From: Dromaius novaehollandiae
Taxonomy: Eukaryota; Chordata; Aves; Casuariiformes; Dromaiidae
Length of the DNA: 64,000 bases
Direction of reading: 5' to 3'
NCBI RefSeq assembly: GCF_036370855.1
Contig: NC_088098.1
Span: 201,855,336 to 201,919,335 of the forward strand
In this document: one piece after another, positions 1 through 12,867 of the stretch
Layout: each line of letters begins with the position of its first letter
Numbering within the stretch: the first letter of the stretch is position 1
Notes under the pieces: model-generated
Told to the model about the DNA's origin: nothing
The model's input: the letters and a program-made list of their open reading frames with translations, nothing else
Databases searched by the model: none
Translations under genes and position numbers: made by a program

Positions 1-2400
1 TCAGTGACTCCCCTCGGCGCCTTTTGGTCTTTTGTGAGCTACAGCCAAGGGCAGGTCTGCATGACCCCGGCTGCCCCGTGTGACCCTGGCTGAGCAAACA
101 CACCTGGCTCACCAGCCATGGTTGCGTGGTCCCTGCTGAGGAGATCACCTTTCCTCTAGGCTCTGACATTCCCCTTGGAGAAGAAGGATGAATAACCTGG
201 ATTATGAAGGAAAATGGTCCGTGCCTCTGTCGCTTACTGTGCTCTTTCAGCACCTTCATCCAGATTCAGGTCATCTCCGTTCCCAGGTATTGCAGCCTCT
301 CCCCTTGGAGCTCTCACAGTCTCGTTCACCCATTTAAAAGCCATCTCACTTCCCCTCCAGTTCCAGGTCACTCTGCTGCCTCCTCGTTGTCTACTTGGTT
401 AAACGAATAACCTACATGACACCTGAAACAGAAGGAATAAGAAGTTACCTATGTTATGATCATTCTTGCATTTTGTAATCATGAGCATGACACTGTTACC
501 CTGCTATAGTGTGTCACCTCCATAGCTGGGAAAGTCTTTTGATTCCTTGGTTCACAGGAAACACTAATTTTTCCAGTTACTATCTTTTGCCTCTGTTTCA
601 TTTGTGAGTTCTGTCTGAATCTTTGTCCGATTTCTGTCTCTGTAGGCTTTGTTGAAATTGGCTAAAATATTCACCACCTATCAGGTTTGAAAACTAAAGA
701 AAAAAAACAATGAAAAGGTCCAGAATTAGACCTTTGAAAACTCACATTTTGGAAAAAGGCAGTATATCCCCAGAGTATCAAAGAAAAAAATTAAAACAAG
801 GTGCCTTGTGCATCTTTTTGAGAAAGAATTGTGAGAAAAACTCGCTCTCACTTGCAAGGAGAAGATACTTTGGAGACTAGCTCTTGAACCCCCTTTTTTA
901 GTCTTTGGGATGATTATGGAGTAAATGGCTGTTTGTTTAACAAGTCTCTCTGCGTATTTTCTCCCTCCACCTCTGATACATCCCACTCACATTTGGTAGT
1001 CATGAGAAGCTGTAATCCAGGAATGCAACAGCAGCCATTCTCCAGTCTTGAGGGGAGTTTTCTGGTTTGAAGGCTTCGTTATCTCTATATGCTACAGTGA
1101 TGTTAGCCATATTTGTGCAGGGAGTCCTCCCCAAGGTCTAGTCACCCTTGCAGCTGAGCCCTCCAATTTCAGCCAGGAGCTTCTCAGCGAAGTCTCCTGC
1201 TGTCTCATGTCCAAATTCCTTGTCAGTGAGAATTTATGGCATGTAGTGCTGTTGGCAGAGCCCTTCCCACCACGTCTGCACTCTGATCTGTCAAGCAGTG
1301 CTGAGTCTTCCTGTCCCTGTCTGGATGCCAACTTGTGCTGGCATTTTCCCCTTGCAACCTCTTTCCCTGCAAGATTTGTTCTTTTTTTCAGGACATTATC
1401 TGCAGAAGCTTAATTTGACCTAGCCATTATGAGGCTGAAGTTGGTTCCTTATTCCAAGACTCTTATTTGTAGCCCCTGATTTCTTCTTCTGATACGATAG
1501 TGTGTCTAACAGGATTCATTTCCTCTAACGAAGCAGAAATTGCCCATGTCATCTTCATCTTGTAGATCAAGTCTTAGTAGTCAATGAGGAATGTTTTATC
1601 TTCATGTTATGCTGTTCCACAGAGCCACAGAGCAAGCATCGCCTTTCTGTACATCAGGGCTCAGGTGAGCAGACAGGAACCAAAAGGCTAAAGAATGGAT
1701 GCTGAGTCTAAGAAAACTGGAACTAGCATGAGCTGGAGCCCAGAAGTACTGACAAGGAGATGGCGATTACAGAGTGAGGGGCGGGAAAGGCAACGTTACC
1801 TCTTAATGGGACAGGAGTAGAGGGAATAGACCTGAGATTAAAAGAAAACTAGAATAGAGAAACTCTTTGCCTTCCTGCCTTTCAAGAATCTGTACCGAAT
1901 GCTGCTATAAGATCCTGAGCCTCGAGACACATTCCTTTTTTTCCCCTCCTGGCTTCCTAAGTTGAGAAATAGCTTCTGTCAGAGCCAGCTAATCTGACTA
2001 CGGACCACAGTGAGCATAGGTTGTTTTTATGTCAAAAGAGTCCCTCAAATCCAGGGTTTTAAATTCACCTCTCCCTGCATTGTGCCCTGCTCAAAGACAG
2101 AGCACTCAAGTTTGGCTTCACCTTTCTGGAAAATCTGTTTCCTCCTCATGCTGTCCCCGTGGCATTTATTTTGCGGTCTCTCCGAGACTCAGTGGAGGTA
2201 TCCTAGCATGTCTGATGTCAGTTAAACTTGTCAGAAAGCACAATGTTTTTTTATTGAGATCAAAGAGACAGTGGGAAATAATTGATACTGAAAAAATAAA
2301 TATGCAGTACATATGTCAAGCTTACCAGGAATCCCATTCATTAGGGGATGCTGTGAGACACAGGATGGGAGCTTACCCACTCTTTTTTACAGACTGGGTC
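1..2400. other. Upstream intergenic sequence without recognised features
   Basis: Open frames here are short (up to about 126 codons), lack conserved motifs and overlap on both strands. I found no splice-supported gene, tRNA or repeat. Confidence 0.6.
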
Positions 2401-2720
2401 CCCAGTTAAGTCATGTTTGTTACTTTTTTGTATAGTTTGATCTGCCTTGCCAGACCTCCAGAAACAGTTCAACTAGTTATTACAGTTTCCCTCAAAGGAT
2501 AAACATCCCCTGGGCCAAGTATTTGCATAGAAAGCAGTGGGAATCCACATTAAGCCTCTGTGAAGTTGTTCCACAGGTATCCACGAACACAGAAAGGGCC
2601 ACGAAGATCTCTGCGTAGTCCTTCAGTGATGACAAATAGCCTTGTACCCACAGCATCTGCCATATGTTTGCTGTTGAACTCTCTGTGCTTCCAAGGGAGC
2701 TTGTTGCTGGCATGGAGAGC

Positions 2721-2726
2721 AGGTCA
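2721..2726 (+). promoter_or_regulatory. Possible nuclear-receptor half-site upstream of the VMO1-like gene
   Basis: AGGTCA lies about 90 bp upstream of the TATA box. Single half-sites arise often by chance. It is recorded because egg-coat and oviduct genes are commonly steroid regulated, so a hormone-responsive promoter would fit. I see no paired half-site forming a full palindromic element. Confidence 0.2.
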
Positions 2727-2815
2727 GCAAGTGCTGTGTCACTGCCTGGAGAAAAGCTATTGTTCCCACAGTGCTTGTCAATGAACTGATGGGAAAATCT
2801 AGCCTGCCCCAATGG

Positions 2816-2821
2816 TATAAA
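2816..2821 (+). promoter_or_regulatory. TATA box of the VMO1-like gene
   Basis: TATAAA lies 50 bp upstream of the ATG at 2872. Transcription would then start near 2845 and leave a 5' UTR of roughly 25-30 nt. No intron is needed in the 5' UTR. A strong TATA with a short leader fits a tissue-restricted secretory gene. The start site is inferred from spacing only. Confidence 0.75.
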
Positions 2822-2871
2822 TTCCCCTGTTGATATACTGGGTCTCCTTCAGCAGACTGGAATTGGAAAAC

Positions 2872-4803
2872 ATGAAGCTCCTCACACCAGCCACTATCAT
2901 TCTGCTCCTCTCTCTCTGCCTCCAGGACACATGGGCACGCAAATACATCTCTGTCCTCACTGTGCCTAATGGAGGCCACTGGGGCCACTGGGGGAGTCGG
3001 CAATTTTGCCGCTATGGCTATGCCAGTGGATTTGCACTGAAGGTAAAGTTCTCCCTATTTCCTGCCATCTTCTGTCCCTGTGCCCCACTTCCCCACTTCC
3101 CCACCTCCCAGAAAGATCTTCTCCAAAGTCTAAGGACCTGTTGCAGAGTTTTTGCCCCTCCTGACTCTGATAACCCGTACATAAAATTCTGAGTCTTTGG
3201 GTAAACTTAGCCTAGAAAATGCTGCCACCATAGTTACACCAGTAAGAAAAAATATCTTTTTGGGACAGGAGGTTTTTTATCAAATACAGCAAAAAACAGG
3301 TTGATGCCAGAATCATTTTGCTCTCAAACTGGAAAGAGATGTGCTGGCATACGCATCACGCACATTTGGCTGATGTTGCTGGGAGAAGCCATATCGATAC
3401 TGAAATGCACTGCTGGAGTTAGGAGAGAGGCAGCTGCCTCTAACTTCCCAGCTGGGATTAAGTGTCTCTGCCTTACACATTGGGTCAGGCGTCAGAAAAC
3501 CTAATGCAGAACTTGTTAAAAAGGTTATATAGATATGTCCTAGTTTCCCAATGTGACAGACATCTTTTTCCATGTGCTTTGCAAGGTATTTTCTGCTTCT
3601 CATTAGAGAAGGGAATTGAGACTGCTAATGACAGGCTGTTAAAGGACATTTCCTGTCCTTCCTCCGCCTTGCCTTTACCTCTGTCCCTATGTGTCTTCTA
3701 CTGCAGGTGGAGCCCTCCCAGTTTGGAAGAGATGACACAGCTCTGAATGGCATACGCCTGCGTTGTCAAGATAACTCAGTCATTGAGTCTTTGGTGGGCA
3801 AGTGAGTACCCTTGTAGTTTCTCTCATTCGTCATGCACTGGCTCACAAAATAACCATAGGTGTCCCCATCTGCAGGGGACTCTTTTCTGATTGTTTTATT
3901 TGCACAGTGCTGGAGTATAAAGTAAGCTAAAACAGGTGTTTGCATTTTTTGTTTTGTAGATGAACATGGTTATTTCACATTGCTGTCTTCTGTTTTCTCT
4001 TGAAATTTCTGCAGAGCACTATGAACACCAGAAGTATAATCCCAAATTCTCATTGTGAATCTGAAACACATGGGGCAACTGTGAGGAAAGGGACTTTTAG
4101 CCATACATTTAGAAACTCTTTGGGTGAGGTCCTGACCCTGTTGACATGAATAGCACTGCACTGCAGGGCTGCAGGGTATCTATGCTGACTGCTGTCTGAT
4201 GTGTACGTGTGTGAAAGGTCGGGGATGCATCATAAAACATGCTCAGGCTATCCTGGGAGTTTCCACCAGGACCAAGACAATCCAGGCTGGGATTTCCTGG
4301 TGTTTTTCTGATGAAATACAAATAAAGAGAAAGGGACACCCTTGAAAGAGAGGGGGAAAACGGAGAAAGTGAGGCACCCCAGACTTCAGCAGGATGTTGT
4401 GCTGGTCACTGCTGTGAGCAAAGCAACTGTTAAGCTTGAGGGCAGCATGGCAAGGAGAAGGGGCACTCCATAGCGGTTTGCAGAGCCTAGACATCACTCT
4501 GTCTGCTTTTTTGACAGGTGGGGAACCTGGACCAGCTTCCAGGTTTGCCCTAGAGGCTACTTGATCTCCTTCTCACTGAGAACAGAGAAATCTCAAGGAG
4601 GAGGTGATGACACAGCGGCCAACAACATCCGGTTCAAATGCTCAGATGCAACTGTGCTAGTAGGTGATGGACTTTCATGGGGTAGTTTTGGCCCATGGAG
4701 CAACAGCTGCAACATATGCGGTCTCCAGACAAAGGTGGAGCCCCCACAGGGGCTTCAGGATGACACATCGCTCAACAACGGGAAGTTCTTCTGCTGTAGC
4801 TGA
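2872..4803 (+). CDS. VMO1-like secreted protein (vitelline membrane outer layer protein 1 family), three exons
   Basis: Coding exons are 2872-3042, 3707-3801 and 4518-4803 (TGA at 4801-4803), giving 183 residues. Both introns are GT-AG, in phases 0 and 2. Residues 1-22 form a signal peptide (hydrophobic core [10 protein letters not shown], likely cleavage after DTWA). The mature part shows the three-fold VMO1 repeat: [13 protein letters not shown] (65-77), [13 protein letters not shown] (118-130) and [13 protein letters not shown] (169-181), plus the family phrases VPNGG, WGTW, LSWG and CGLQTK. It has eight mature cysteines (46, 77, 99, 130, 153, 156, 181, 182), the number that forms four disulfides in hen VMO-I. 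The length is close to hen VMO1. The family folds as a beta-prism and occurs in the egg vitelline membrane outer layer and, in mammals, in secretions such as tears. The start is fixed by the signal peptide and an A at -3. The sequence differs enough from hen VMO1 as I know it that I call it a paralogue, not VMO1 itself. I see no frameshift or stop, so the gene looks intact. Confidence 0.95.
3043..3706 (+). other. Intron 1 of the VMO1-like gene
   Basis: The donor is AAG|gtaaag at 3042/3043 and the acceptor is ttctactgcag ending at 3706. The intron is phase 0, between Lys57 and Val58. It is 664 nt long and contains a small imperfect repeat of ccccactt units near 3081-3106. I saw no coding sequence or mobile element in it. 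Confidence 0.9.
3802..4517 (+). other. Intron 2 of the VMO1-like gene
   Basis: The donor is AA|gtgagt at 3801/3802 and the acceptor is tttttgacag ending at 4517. The intron splits the codon of Lys89 (phase 2). It is 716 nt long and shows no recognisable element. Joining the exons keeps the reading frame across VGK-WGTW, a family-typical junction. Confidence 0.9.
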
Positions 4804-4857
4804 GCACCTTCCCCATCTTCATCACTGGCTCACACGTCCCACAACAAATGAAATATC

Positions 4858-4890
4858 AGTAAAGCTTGTCTGTAACATTGTACTGAAAAA
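4858..4890 (+). terminator. Variant poly(A) signal and cleavage region of the VMO1-like gene
   Basis: AGTAAA, a common variant hexamer, is at 4858-4863, 55 nt after the stop codon. A GT/T-rich stretch follows at about 4893-4906. This is the expected layout for cleavage near 4880-4890 and a 3' UTR of roughly 80 nt. No AATAAA occurs in the 3' UTR. Confidence 0.65.
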
Positions 4891-7800
4891 TGCCTGTGAT
4901 TTTTTTGACTAAGCCCAATCTTATGAGCATGGCTTGCCGTCATATCCACAGTAGATGGGCAAGAAAGAAAACCATGAAAGGAAGCAGCAAGAGGGAAAGA
5001 TGAGGAAGAGCCTGTCCTAGCCGAGTGAGTGAGATGGAAGGGGTGAGTGAAAGACAGTGTCTCTGTCATGTGTTAAGGGATAGTACAGGGAAGCGATCCA
5101 ATAACACTATACCATAGCTTCCCTTAGCCTAGACAGGTTTTCAAAAGTGACATCTGCCCCCTGACGCTCTTGGATTATACAGCCCTGCTTATTTCCAAAC
5201 AATATACAGAAAATCTTATTTCTCTGAATGTGACAGAAACAAATAATTGGAGGCAACAGGTCTGCAGTGAAATGGTGCCATTCCAGCAGAGCCCAGAAGA
5301 GCTCTCTGTCTAGGCTTACTTCCAGGCTGTAGCCTCATGCCCACATTTCTCATTTGGCAAGGCTTTCTTTTCCACCTCTGCATGTGGTGTCCCCAGACGC
5401 TTACAGTGGCAACGAAGCAATACCTTTATCTTTGCATTTGCAGTCAGTCTGCAAGGGAAGTCCCAGGCTTCTGTGGTTTAATTTCTGCTTGCATATGCCT
5501 GCCTGTGTCTGCATGCCTTAGATGATGGTGCCTGTTACAGCTATCACTACCTTTGTGTATCTTCTCGTAGTGTTATTGGGCTTAAAACAACCATCATGTT
5601 AAGCAACTGGCAGTATATCACTGTGAAAATACCCAGTCTCTGGCAATTGCTTAGAACGGATGAATAGTCTTCTCACCTTTTTCTTCTCTGACTGGTGAAT
5701 TTCTTTCAGATACACTTTGCCCATTTGTCCCTTTGTTTGAAAGAATATTTGACCTGGTAACATGACAGAGAGGGAAGAACAGTTATTAATTTGGGTGGAC
5801 TTGAGGTCTCTAATCAAAATACTGTGAACTGAACTGGGGGAAATCGAAGTTTGGGCAGACTTGTGTGCAGCAGCAAAGATTTGGCATCATTGCCCATCCT
5901 AGCTTTGACTTTAATTGCTCCAAATCGTGTACAGATTTTTTACAAGTAGTCTGTTAGCTCATGTTTCAGTTTCTGCCTTACGGAGCATGGCTGGAAAGCG
6001 TACTTGCACGTAAGTGTGGCTATGGTGCCAGCTGGGTGGGCTGTAGCTACCCAAAACCTCCCTTTTCACTGCTTTGGATTTCCTTATCAGGGAAGTACTT
6101 AAAAAGCTTTGAGGAAGCGTCTCCTATGGGTTACAAAAGCGAGAGTAGACCCCAGCTCACTGCGTACTCTCCCTTTGCTCTTTACCTGTAATATCTCTCT
6201 ACTGAAGCATCAGCATGCTCCACTGGCTCACCTAGCTGTTTCACGAGGCTGTTTTTTACAGGACTTGTTTTCTTGTTTGTTGTCTTCAGGCTTCATGCTC
6301 TAAATAGAATTAGGGAGAATACAAACTAAAAACAAACTATGTCTTTCTCATTGATCAATTTTTTTTATGCTCCAATTTGCTGTCTAAGTTTGGAGTTAGC
6401 TTGTCCTAGTGTGCTAGATGTAAAGAATATACTTTCTCGATTTAGGGAAAACTTGTGCTTGGAAAATATTATCCTGCCCTAATGTCTGAGCTACTGGTCC
6501 TCTCTGATAGGAGTTCAGGATTTAGTGCCTCTCTGAGAACCTTTCAGGAAGTGTCACTGTTGCTATTTCTTCAAAGCAGTGCATCTGTCTGTACTCAAAA
6601 CAAGGCAAGGGCCTGGTGTTGTCATGATCTTGTTGACTAGCTGGGCTGTGGGGGTATTGTATTCAGGAGCACAACTATGTGGAAAAGTGAGGACCTGATG
6701 GGTGGTGGGTGCCTTGTGCCAGTTCACGTCCTCTACTTAGCACATACCCAGCAGCTGTCTGCAGTCTGATTATTTATCCATGTGAAATTTTCTCCTCTCA
6801 CTTATTTCAACAAATACTTGAGCAGTAATTGAGTTTTAACAGAAATGGAATATAGCAAGTAAAAAATGGAGCAACTATAGAGTTACTTTCATGAAAAGAG
6901 TTTTGATAAAAAATGAGGGATCTAGTCTTGCATGGATCACTGATCTGTCAAACCGTGTCCTGTCTCTAGTGCAGTTTTCAGTATCTAATGCTTGCTGAAA
7001 TAAAAGAGTTTTTTCTGACAGAGAGAAGTGATAAGAATGAATTTTCTTGGGGAAAACAAAATGAACCAACAACAATCATAGCAAGTTCATTGGAGGTTTA
7101 ATACTTGCTGATGTTCTCCAGTGCTGGTCTTTGGAGCATGTAGCAGTTTCTCATGTTGTTTGTGTCATTTCGCCTCCCAATCCCCATTTTTGCTAACGTA
7201 GGAATTTTCCAAGTAGTGGATGATAAATGGAGAAATCAGCCATACAGAACTCATACTGGATCAAATCTTCTGTAACCAGGCGGAGTATAAAACATTTCTC
7301 TTGGCTCTGTCTGTATCATGCAGGATACTGTTACCCATCATTTGTTCACTGAAGCACAGTCCCTGCTGGAGTAAACTGATGCATCTCCTTTGACACTGTG
7401 CAAAGTTACCTCAAGTGAAGAACTTCCCAAGGCCTCAGCAATGCAACCGTTAAAAGCTTCCTGGATTTGAATGATGTTATTGTTTTTGAAAATTAATACA
7501 AAACTTTCTAGCCAGACTCTCTGGTGCAAATATCTGGTGCATAACTCTGGTTTATTTAATCTTAGGATCTGGTTTATTTCTTAACTTATTAAGCTGCTTT
7601 TTTAAATTTTGTATTTTTAGATATTTCTCTAACTGCCCTTCTTTCCCCCTCTTGACCAAAGACATTTTATAAGTACTATTCTTTTGTTATAGAAATGCTT
7701 ATTTGGCTTAATTGGCCTAGTCAGCATTTGAAATACAAGGGATTCATGGCTTCAAGGAAGAATTTTATAGCTTTATAGCCAACAGAGGTAGCAACCTTTT

Positions 7801-10800
7801 TCTAACAATCTAAACTAAACTGAACTAAAGCTATTTTCTATTGCTATCACAATTAACTGGGGTTTTTGATTCACTTGTCCCTTTATTTATAGACCAAATA
7901 TAAACTTAGCATCTAAAATAGTGTTTTCAGTCCTCACACATGGACATATCTTAAGTTGCATCTGGTTGCTTGACTTCCATTTTATTGTGGGACAAGGGTT
8001 GTTTCAGCTTGCAAACTCACCATCCAGCATAGTGAGGTGAGATTTGAGGAAGTAAAAACAAGAACAGCTGCACTTACTTAAAGAAATTGGGCTTAATTTA
8101 GTGAAGGTGAACAGTAATCACAGTGATATTGTCTGTGTGGTCTTGCAAAGTCTGTGGAAACCTTTTGCTCAGGCAGAGGCAGCTATATACATTGCAGAGA
8201 AGTCTTGCAAGGCCAACTACTGGTCAGCTTTCATCAGAGTCAGTAGGAGAAGCAAAAATTATCATGCATTTTATGTTATAGCATCTTAACGTCAGTGTCA
8301 CTAGGAAATAAGGAAACATTACATTTCAAGTGCTTTTTCTCAGTATGTGAGCAAGTTCTGTGCCTTGGAAAGACATGCTATTTGAATCTCACTTGTGTGT
8401 GCAGCCGGTTTCCCAAAGAAGCAGTTGTGTGTGGAGGAAAAAGGTTTGGTAGTTGCTGTGTTCTCCAGTTAGAGTTGGTTTCTAAGAGAGTTAAATACTG
8501 GGACAGCCATTAGAGTTGAGCTGAAGTGTCTGAAAGGAGGAATTACTTTTTTTTGAAAAATTTGTTCAAGACCTGGTGCAGCTTGCTTGCCTGCTTATGT
8601 GTGTGTAGATAATTGAACTAGCTTAGACTTCATACCACACATTTCTTCTCCAGTGGGTAGGCCAAGCTGGAAGGCTCTGAACATCTGCTGCTTCTCTGCA
8701 GAAAGATGATTCAGTTAAATTTTGAGGTTGTACTGAGAGAAGGATTAATTGCACCATCAACTAAACTGACCTTTTACGCTTCCCTGTTATGCTAGGTGTA
8801 ACACAGCTTCATATTGATGTGTGAACAGACACTCCAAATGAGTGCTATTCCAAGAAATGTTTGGAAAAAAAGAGCACAACCTCCTATTCACTGACTTTAT
8901 CATGTTTTTAACAGTAATTTCAAAATCAAATGGATGCTTTTTGTTATCTGAAAACTGATGTAAGACTCTCAACCAGACCTCCTCTGATAGTCTATTTGCA
9001 TAACACGGAGCATATACAGAAAAATAGAATGGGATTTGAAGTTAGAAGCTCAAGCTGAATAGATCTCAGCTATTTTACTGCACTAGTTGGAGAAGCATTT
9101 TGGGTAGAAGAATCAAACTCTTTCAACTAAAATGGAGGACTAAAGGCATCAGCAAAGTGTACCGGAACTGCAACTGTGGCTAGCTAGAAACTGTGAATAG
9201 CAATAGCTACTTTACTTCAAAAGTCACTGTTGTGCCCCTGGAGCACCTAGGAGTCAGGAACATGTTGCCGAAGAACTGCCAGCCTGTTCCTGACAGTAGG
9301 GCCAGGGACAAGACTGAGGAACAAGCAAGCACTATTCCAACACCACCGATAAGGTGGAGGTTTTTGGACTGGAGTTTGAGCAGGCTTGGGGAAGGGAAAG
9401 GGAAGTTTTCCACCTGTCTACACACACATGGCACAGCTCCCAGGGAGGCAAACGGCAGCAGCAACAGGTGTAGAGCTTTCCAGAAGTGATTTTTAAAAGC
9501 CAGTTCTATTTAATTAGACTAAATAGGGCTCAGAATAAACCTGCGGGTAGCAGTGCTCAAATGAACCAAGCAAGCTTTGATACAAGTTTCTAGAAACTTG
9601 GGCCTTAGCCTTTATGTATGGGTTGCCCCCTCTGCATAAGGAAAATAAATATCCCCTCCACCGCAGAGGTGCTCTGAGGCTTAAGTTATTCATTTTTGTG
9701 AGATGCAAAGAAAATATCTGAAGATGCTTTAGCTACATGAAATTGTTAATGCTGTGCAGGATGGAGATGTGCACCATGCAGCTTTTACTCAATCTGTCAT
9801 AGTTACTTTTGCTAGTGTTACCTTTGCTAGCCCTCAAAGCCGATCCCAATTAACTAGCATGATTATCAGTGAGGAAACAACGGAAAACATCTGTTTTAGA
9901 ATTTTAGGAGTATAATTATTCAGAAACGTTGCTACAGAATACGAGCAGCAGCGAATATTAATCTGTGCGTCCTGAACAGGAGAACAACAGGGGCCTGTAG
10001 AGGGAAGCATTCATGAAGGATTAAATTCTGGCTTTCATTCTCCTCCACAATGCCAAGGCCCTCAGGACTCTGTACTTGTGATAGTGCTCTTGAATCCTAA
10101 CTTCTGTTTAAGAAGTTGTTACATGGCTTGTACCTGGCTTGTTTGTCTTCATCTCTGCAGAAACAGAGCCTATCCAAGGCAGTCCAGGCTTTAGCAAGTG
10201 AAGTCAGAAACTATTGTTCCAGCAGGAATGGGGGGTAGAAAGTACTTGCTTGGCTCAGTAAAAGCTGGGGAGACTGAATGAGCCAAAAGGTCTCAGGGAA
10301 AGTCCTGCCTGGCAGCTCAGGAACAGAATTAACAGCGAAGTGGCAACACCACATATATGGAAACCACATGTCTATTGAGCAGATAAAGCGGAACATTTCT
10401 TATGGACTGTTTCTTTTTTGGTACATGTTTCCTACACTTTCTGTATCTCATCAGATCAAAACTTGGTAGGCCTAAATCACTTCACAACAGCTTGCAACAT
10501 AAGGTTGCAAGCTCTATAGCTTGGTAAGGTTTGATGGCTACTGCAGCAATTCAAATAGTTCAAATAGATTTGGCTGCAAGAATAAAGAAACCCCTCCAGC
10601 AAAGGGTAACAACTATTTATTTTTGATCAGTCAAAACCGGGTCAATGGTAGTTTGGTCCATTTCTTAATCAACATAAACGACCAGAATGGACATCAAATA
10701 GCCTTAGTGACTGCGTAGTGGAGAAAACAAGTACTGAGGCTGCAATGTTGTAAAGATAAACAGATGTGCTTAAATCAGTCTGTGGTAAATAACCATGTTT

Positions 10801-12235
10801 TCAAAGGGAACATTACAGTATGAAAAGTTAAGTTCATCCATGAGTCTTTGCAGGATCAAGCCCCAGAGTGGATCTGGGATCTCTACTGATCTAAGCTGTC
10901 TTTCACCAGGGGAGTGATCTGTACCTGTTTTGTGAATGACTTAGAAGTGCATCAACCAAAATGTACATGAATAGCTTTGTTAAAATTCATAAAGTGCCAT
11001 TCACTCCCTAAGTGACAATCTCCTTGTACACTATTCAAAAATATCTTAAACTCTTGCCCTTTTTACAAGTAGTAGAAGTCAATTTAAGAGTTAATCTGAT
11101 ATCCCCCAATCTGATACAATGCATAGAATGCCTTTCAATCCTTGCTCCTCCTGACAGCGATTTTTTTCATGGCAGTGAACTTTTTATGGTGAGATAACCA
11201 GAGGTAATTTATAAAGCAACTTTCCTTCTCAGCTTTTGCCAATACTGTGATTATCAAATATGGTGAGCTTTATTATTTCTAGTTTATCGTAATGACATCC
11301 ACAGCATGGCAGGGAGCTGCTGTCAATGGGAAAATATCAAATGTATTCTAAAAGTTTATTTGAACGTCTGCCTCTCTGGGGATGAAAATAAATTCCGCCA
11401 ACTCTGGGTTTGTGTTCTACTGTATGTGGCAACTTCCGTGCACTCCCCAGGAAGAGCAGTGTCAAGGGGACAAAGTTCTCAACTTCAAAGGAGACTTTCA
11501 TCTGAGGATAAGTAGTAACTAACTGAAGAAAATACCACTTCTGTTTCTGGGTGTTTGCAAACAAACAGCTGGGAGCACTTGAATATTTCAAGGAAAAACC
11601 TAATTGTGTTTCTCTTCAAGGTCACATCAGAGTCGGTAATGTTGCACATGTATAAAATAGGGCATAAGTGAGAAAGGAATAAGGCATAAACTTTGGAAAT
11701 CATTACTGTATGATCTACCTCTTGAAAAATTTCAAGTCTGGCAAAATGACTGCAACTTTCCATGTGGGTTTATGACACTTATGCGACAGTGCTAAGTAGG
11801 TAGCCAGTAGTACCCACTGACTCTCACTCTTATTAGAGGTGTAAGAAATCCACTGGTGTCCTGCTAGACTTTAAAACTCAGCTGGAAGTTTATCAATGAG
11901 ATATCTTGGAAGTGGCTCACCTTCAACGAGCTACTGTGTCAGTCTTGCTTGTTAAACAGGCTTTCATATAATGGTTGTGGTTTCCATAGAAACATAACTA
12001 AATCTTTCCTCCAGTATAATCCCAGAGGCTTTCACAGACCTGAAAAATATGCTGCAAATAGTCAAATAATTTTTTATGCTGACACAAAGAATGACACAGT
12101 TGTCACCCAGTCAAGTGTCTCACGTGTGGCAAAGTAAATTTAAATCCCACATTGCAGAATTGCCCTGCAACATTTCAGACATTTTTTGCTATCCCATTTC
12201 CCTGCAACTTTGGTTTTATAAACCTCTTACGAAAG
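4891..12235. other. Gene-free interval downstream of the VMO1-like gene
   Basis: AT-leaning unique sequence. No second VMO1 copy is present: the DDTA-type repeat motif does not recur in any frame. A short local duplication of a ttgctag-containing unit lies at 9802-9829 and a ttcaaatag doublet near 10548-10568. I see nothing else I can support. Confidence 0.55.
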
Positions 12236-12238
12236 CTT

Positions 12239-12560
12239 AGAGAATCACATAAGTTATAGATGGGAAAGACCTTATTCATTTATCTTTGTAAAGCATATTG
12301 GTGAGTGCAAAATACGTTAGAACAGAAACATGCCGATAATGTCTTTCCTAGGGCTATGTTGTTTCTGATTGGGTATGTGTTCTTCATGCCTAGTTTTAAA
12401 TGCTCCCCTTAAATGTTGGGCCTCCCATCATGTAACAGGGAGGTCAATCTATAAAGCAATGGTTTTGGCAGACAAAGCTTTCCCCTGACATTCAATCTAC
12501 GGTTTCTCTTGTGTAATTTCATCCCTGTTCTCCTAGTTGTTTAGAGCCATGTTCTCTTTT
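12239..12560 (-). mobile_element. Old CR1 LINE 3' fragment (minus strand)
   Basis: Read on the plus strand, it begins with the inverted CR1 3'-end signature agaatcacataagttata, then atgggaaagacc. Next come degraded versions of the usual inverted CR1 tail text: ttagttttaaatgctcccc, gggaggtc, and the catccctgttctcctagttgttt segment. This is the layout of a minus-strand CR1 tail of the type also abundant in turtles and crocodilians. It is heavily diverged with no coding capacity. The boundaries are approximate. Confidence 0.65.
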
Positions 12561-12844
12561 CTAGGTCATGAATGAAAATATTTATTGATATTGTCCCACA
12601 GGAGAAATGGAGCTGATCTGTAATAACTGATTAATAATCTGTGGGCATTTTAATGCTTTCAAAAAAAGGAGAGACAAGGAGTAAGCTTGAACAGTGGATC
12701 CAGACTGCCCACTGTTAGCGCTTCCTTAGCTGTTTTGGCCTGCTCCAAATTGCCCTTTACAAGGCAAATCGTTACATGGGATGGCAATTCTCAGCATTTT
12801 GCAGGGGGCCACTTGGCCTCAGGCCGGGGCATGTGTCCCCAGCC

Positions 12845-12867
12845 TTTTTTTTTTTTTTTTTTTTTTT
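12845..12867. repeat. Poly-T tract (T23)
   Basis: A pure run of 23 T, preceded by a short GC-rich patch. It could be a simple homopolymer or the poly(A) tail of a minus-strand retrocopy whose body would lie to the right. The sequence to the right gave no recognisable protein. Confidence 0.9.

Noticed and set aside
2580..2625. Text resembling the CR1 word gggccacgaagat
   Set aside because: Only one short match, with no surrounding CR1 blocks in order.
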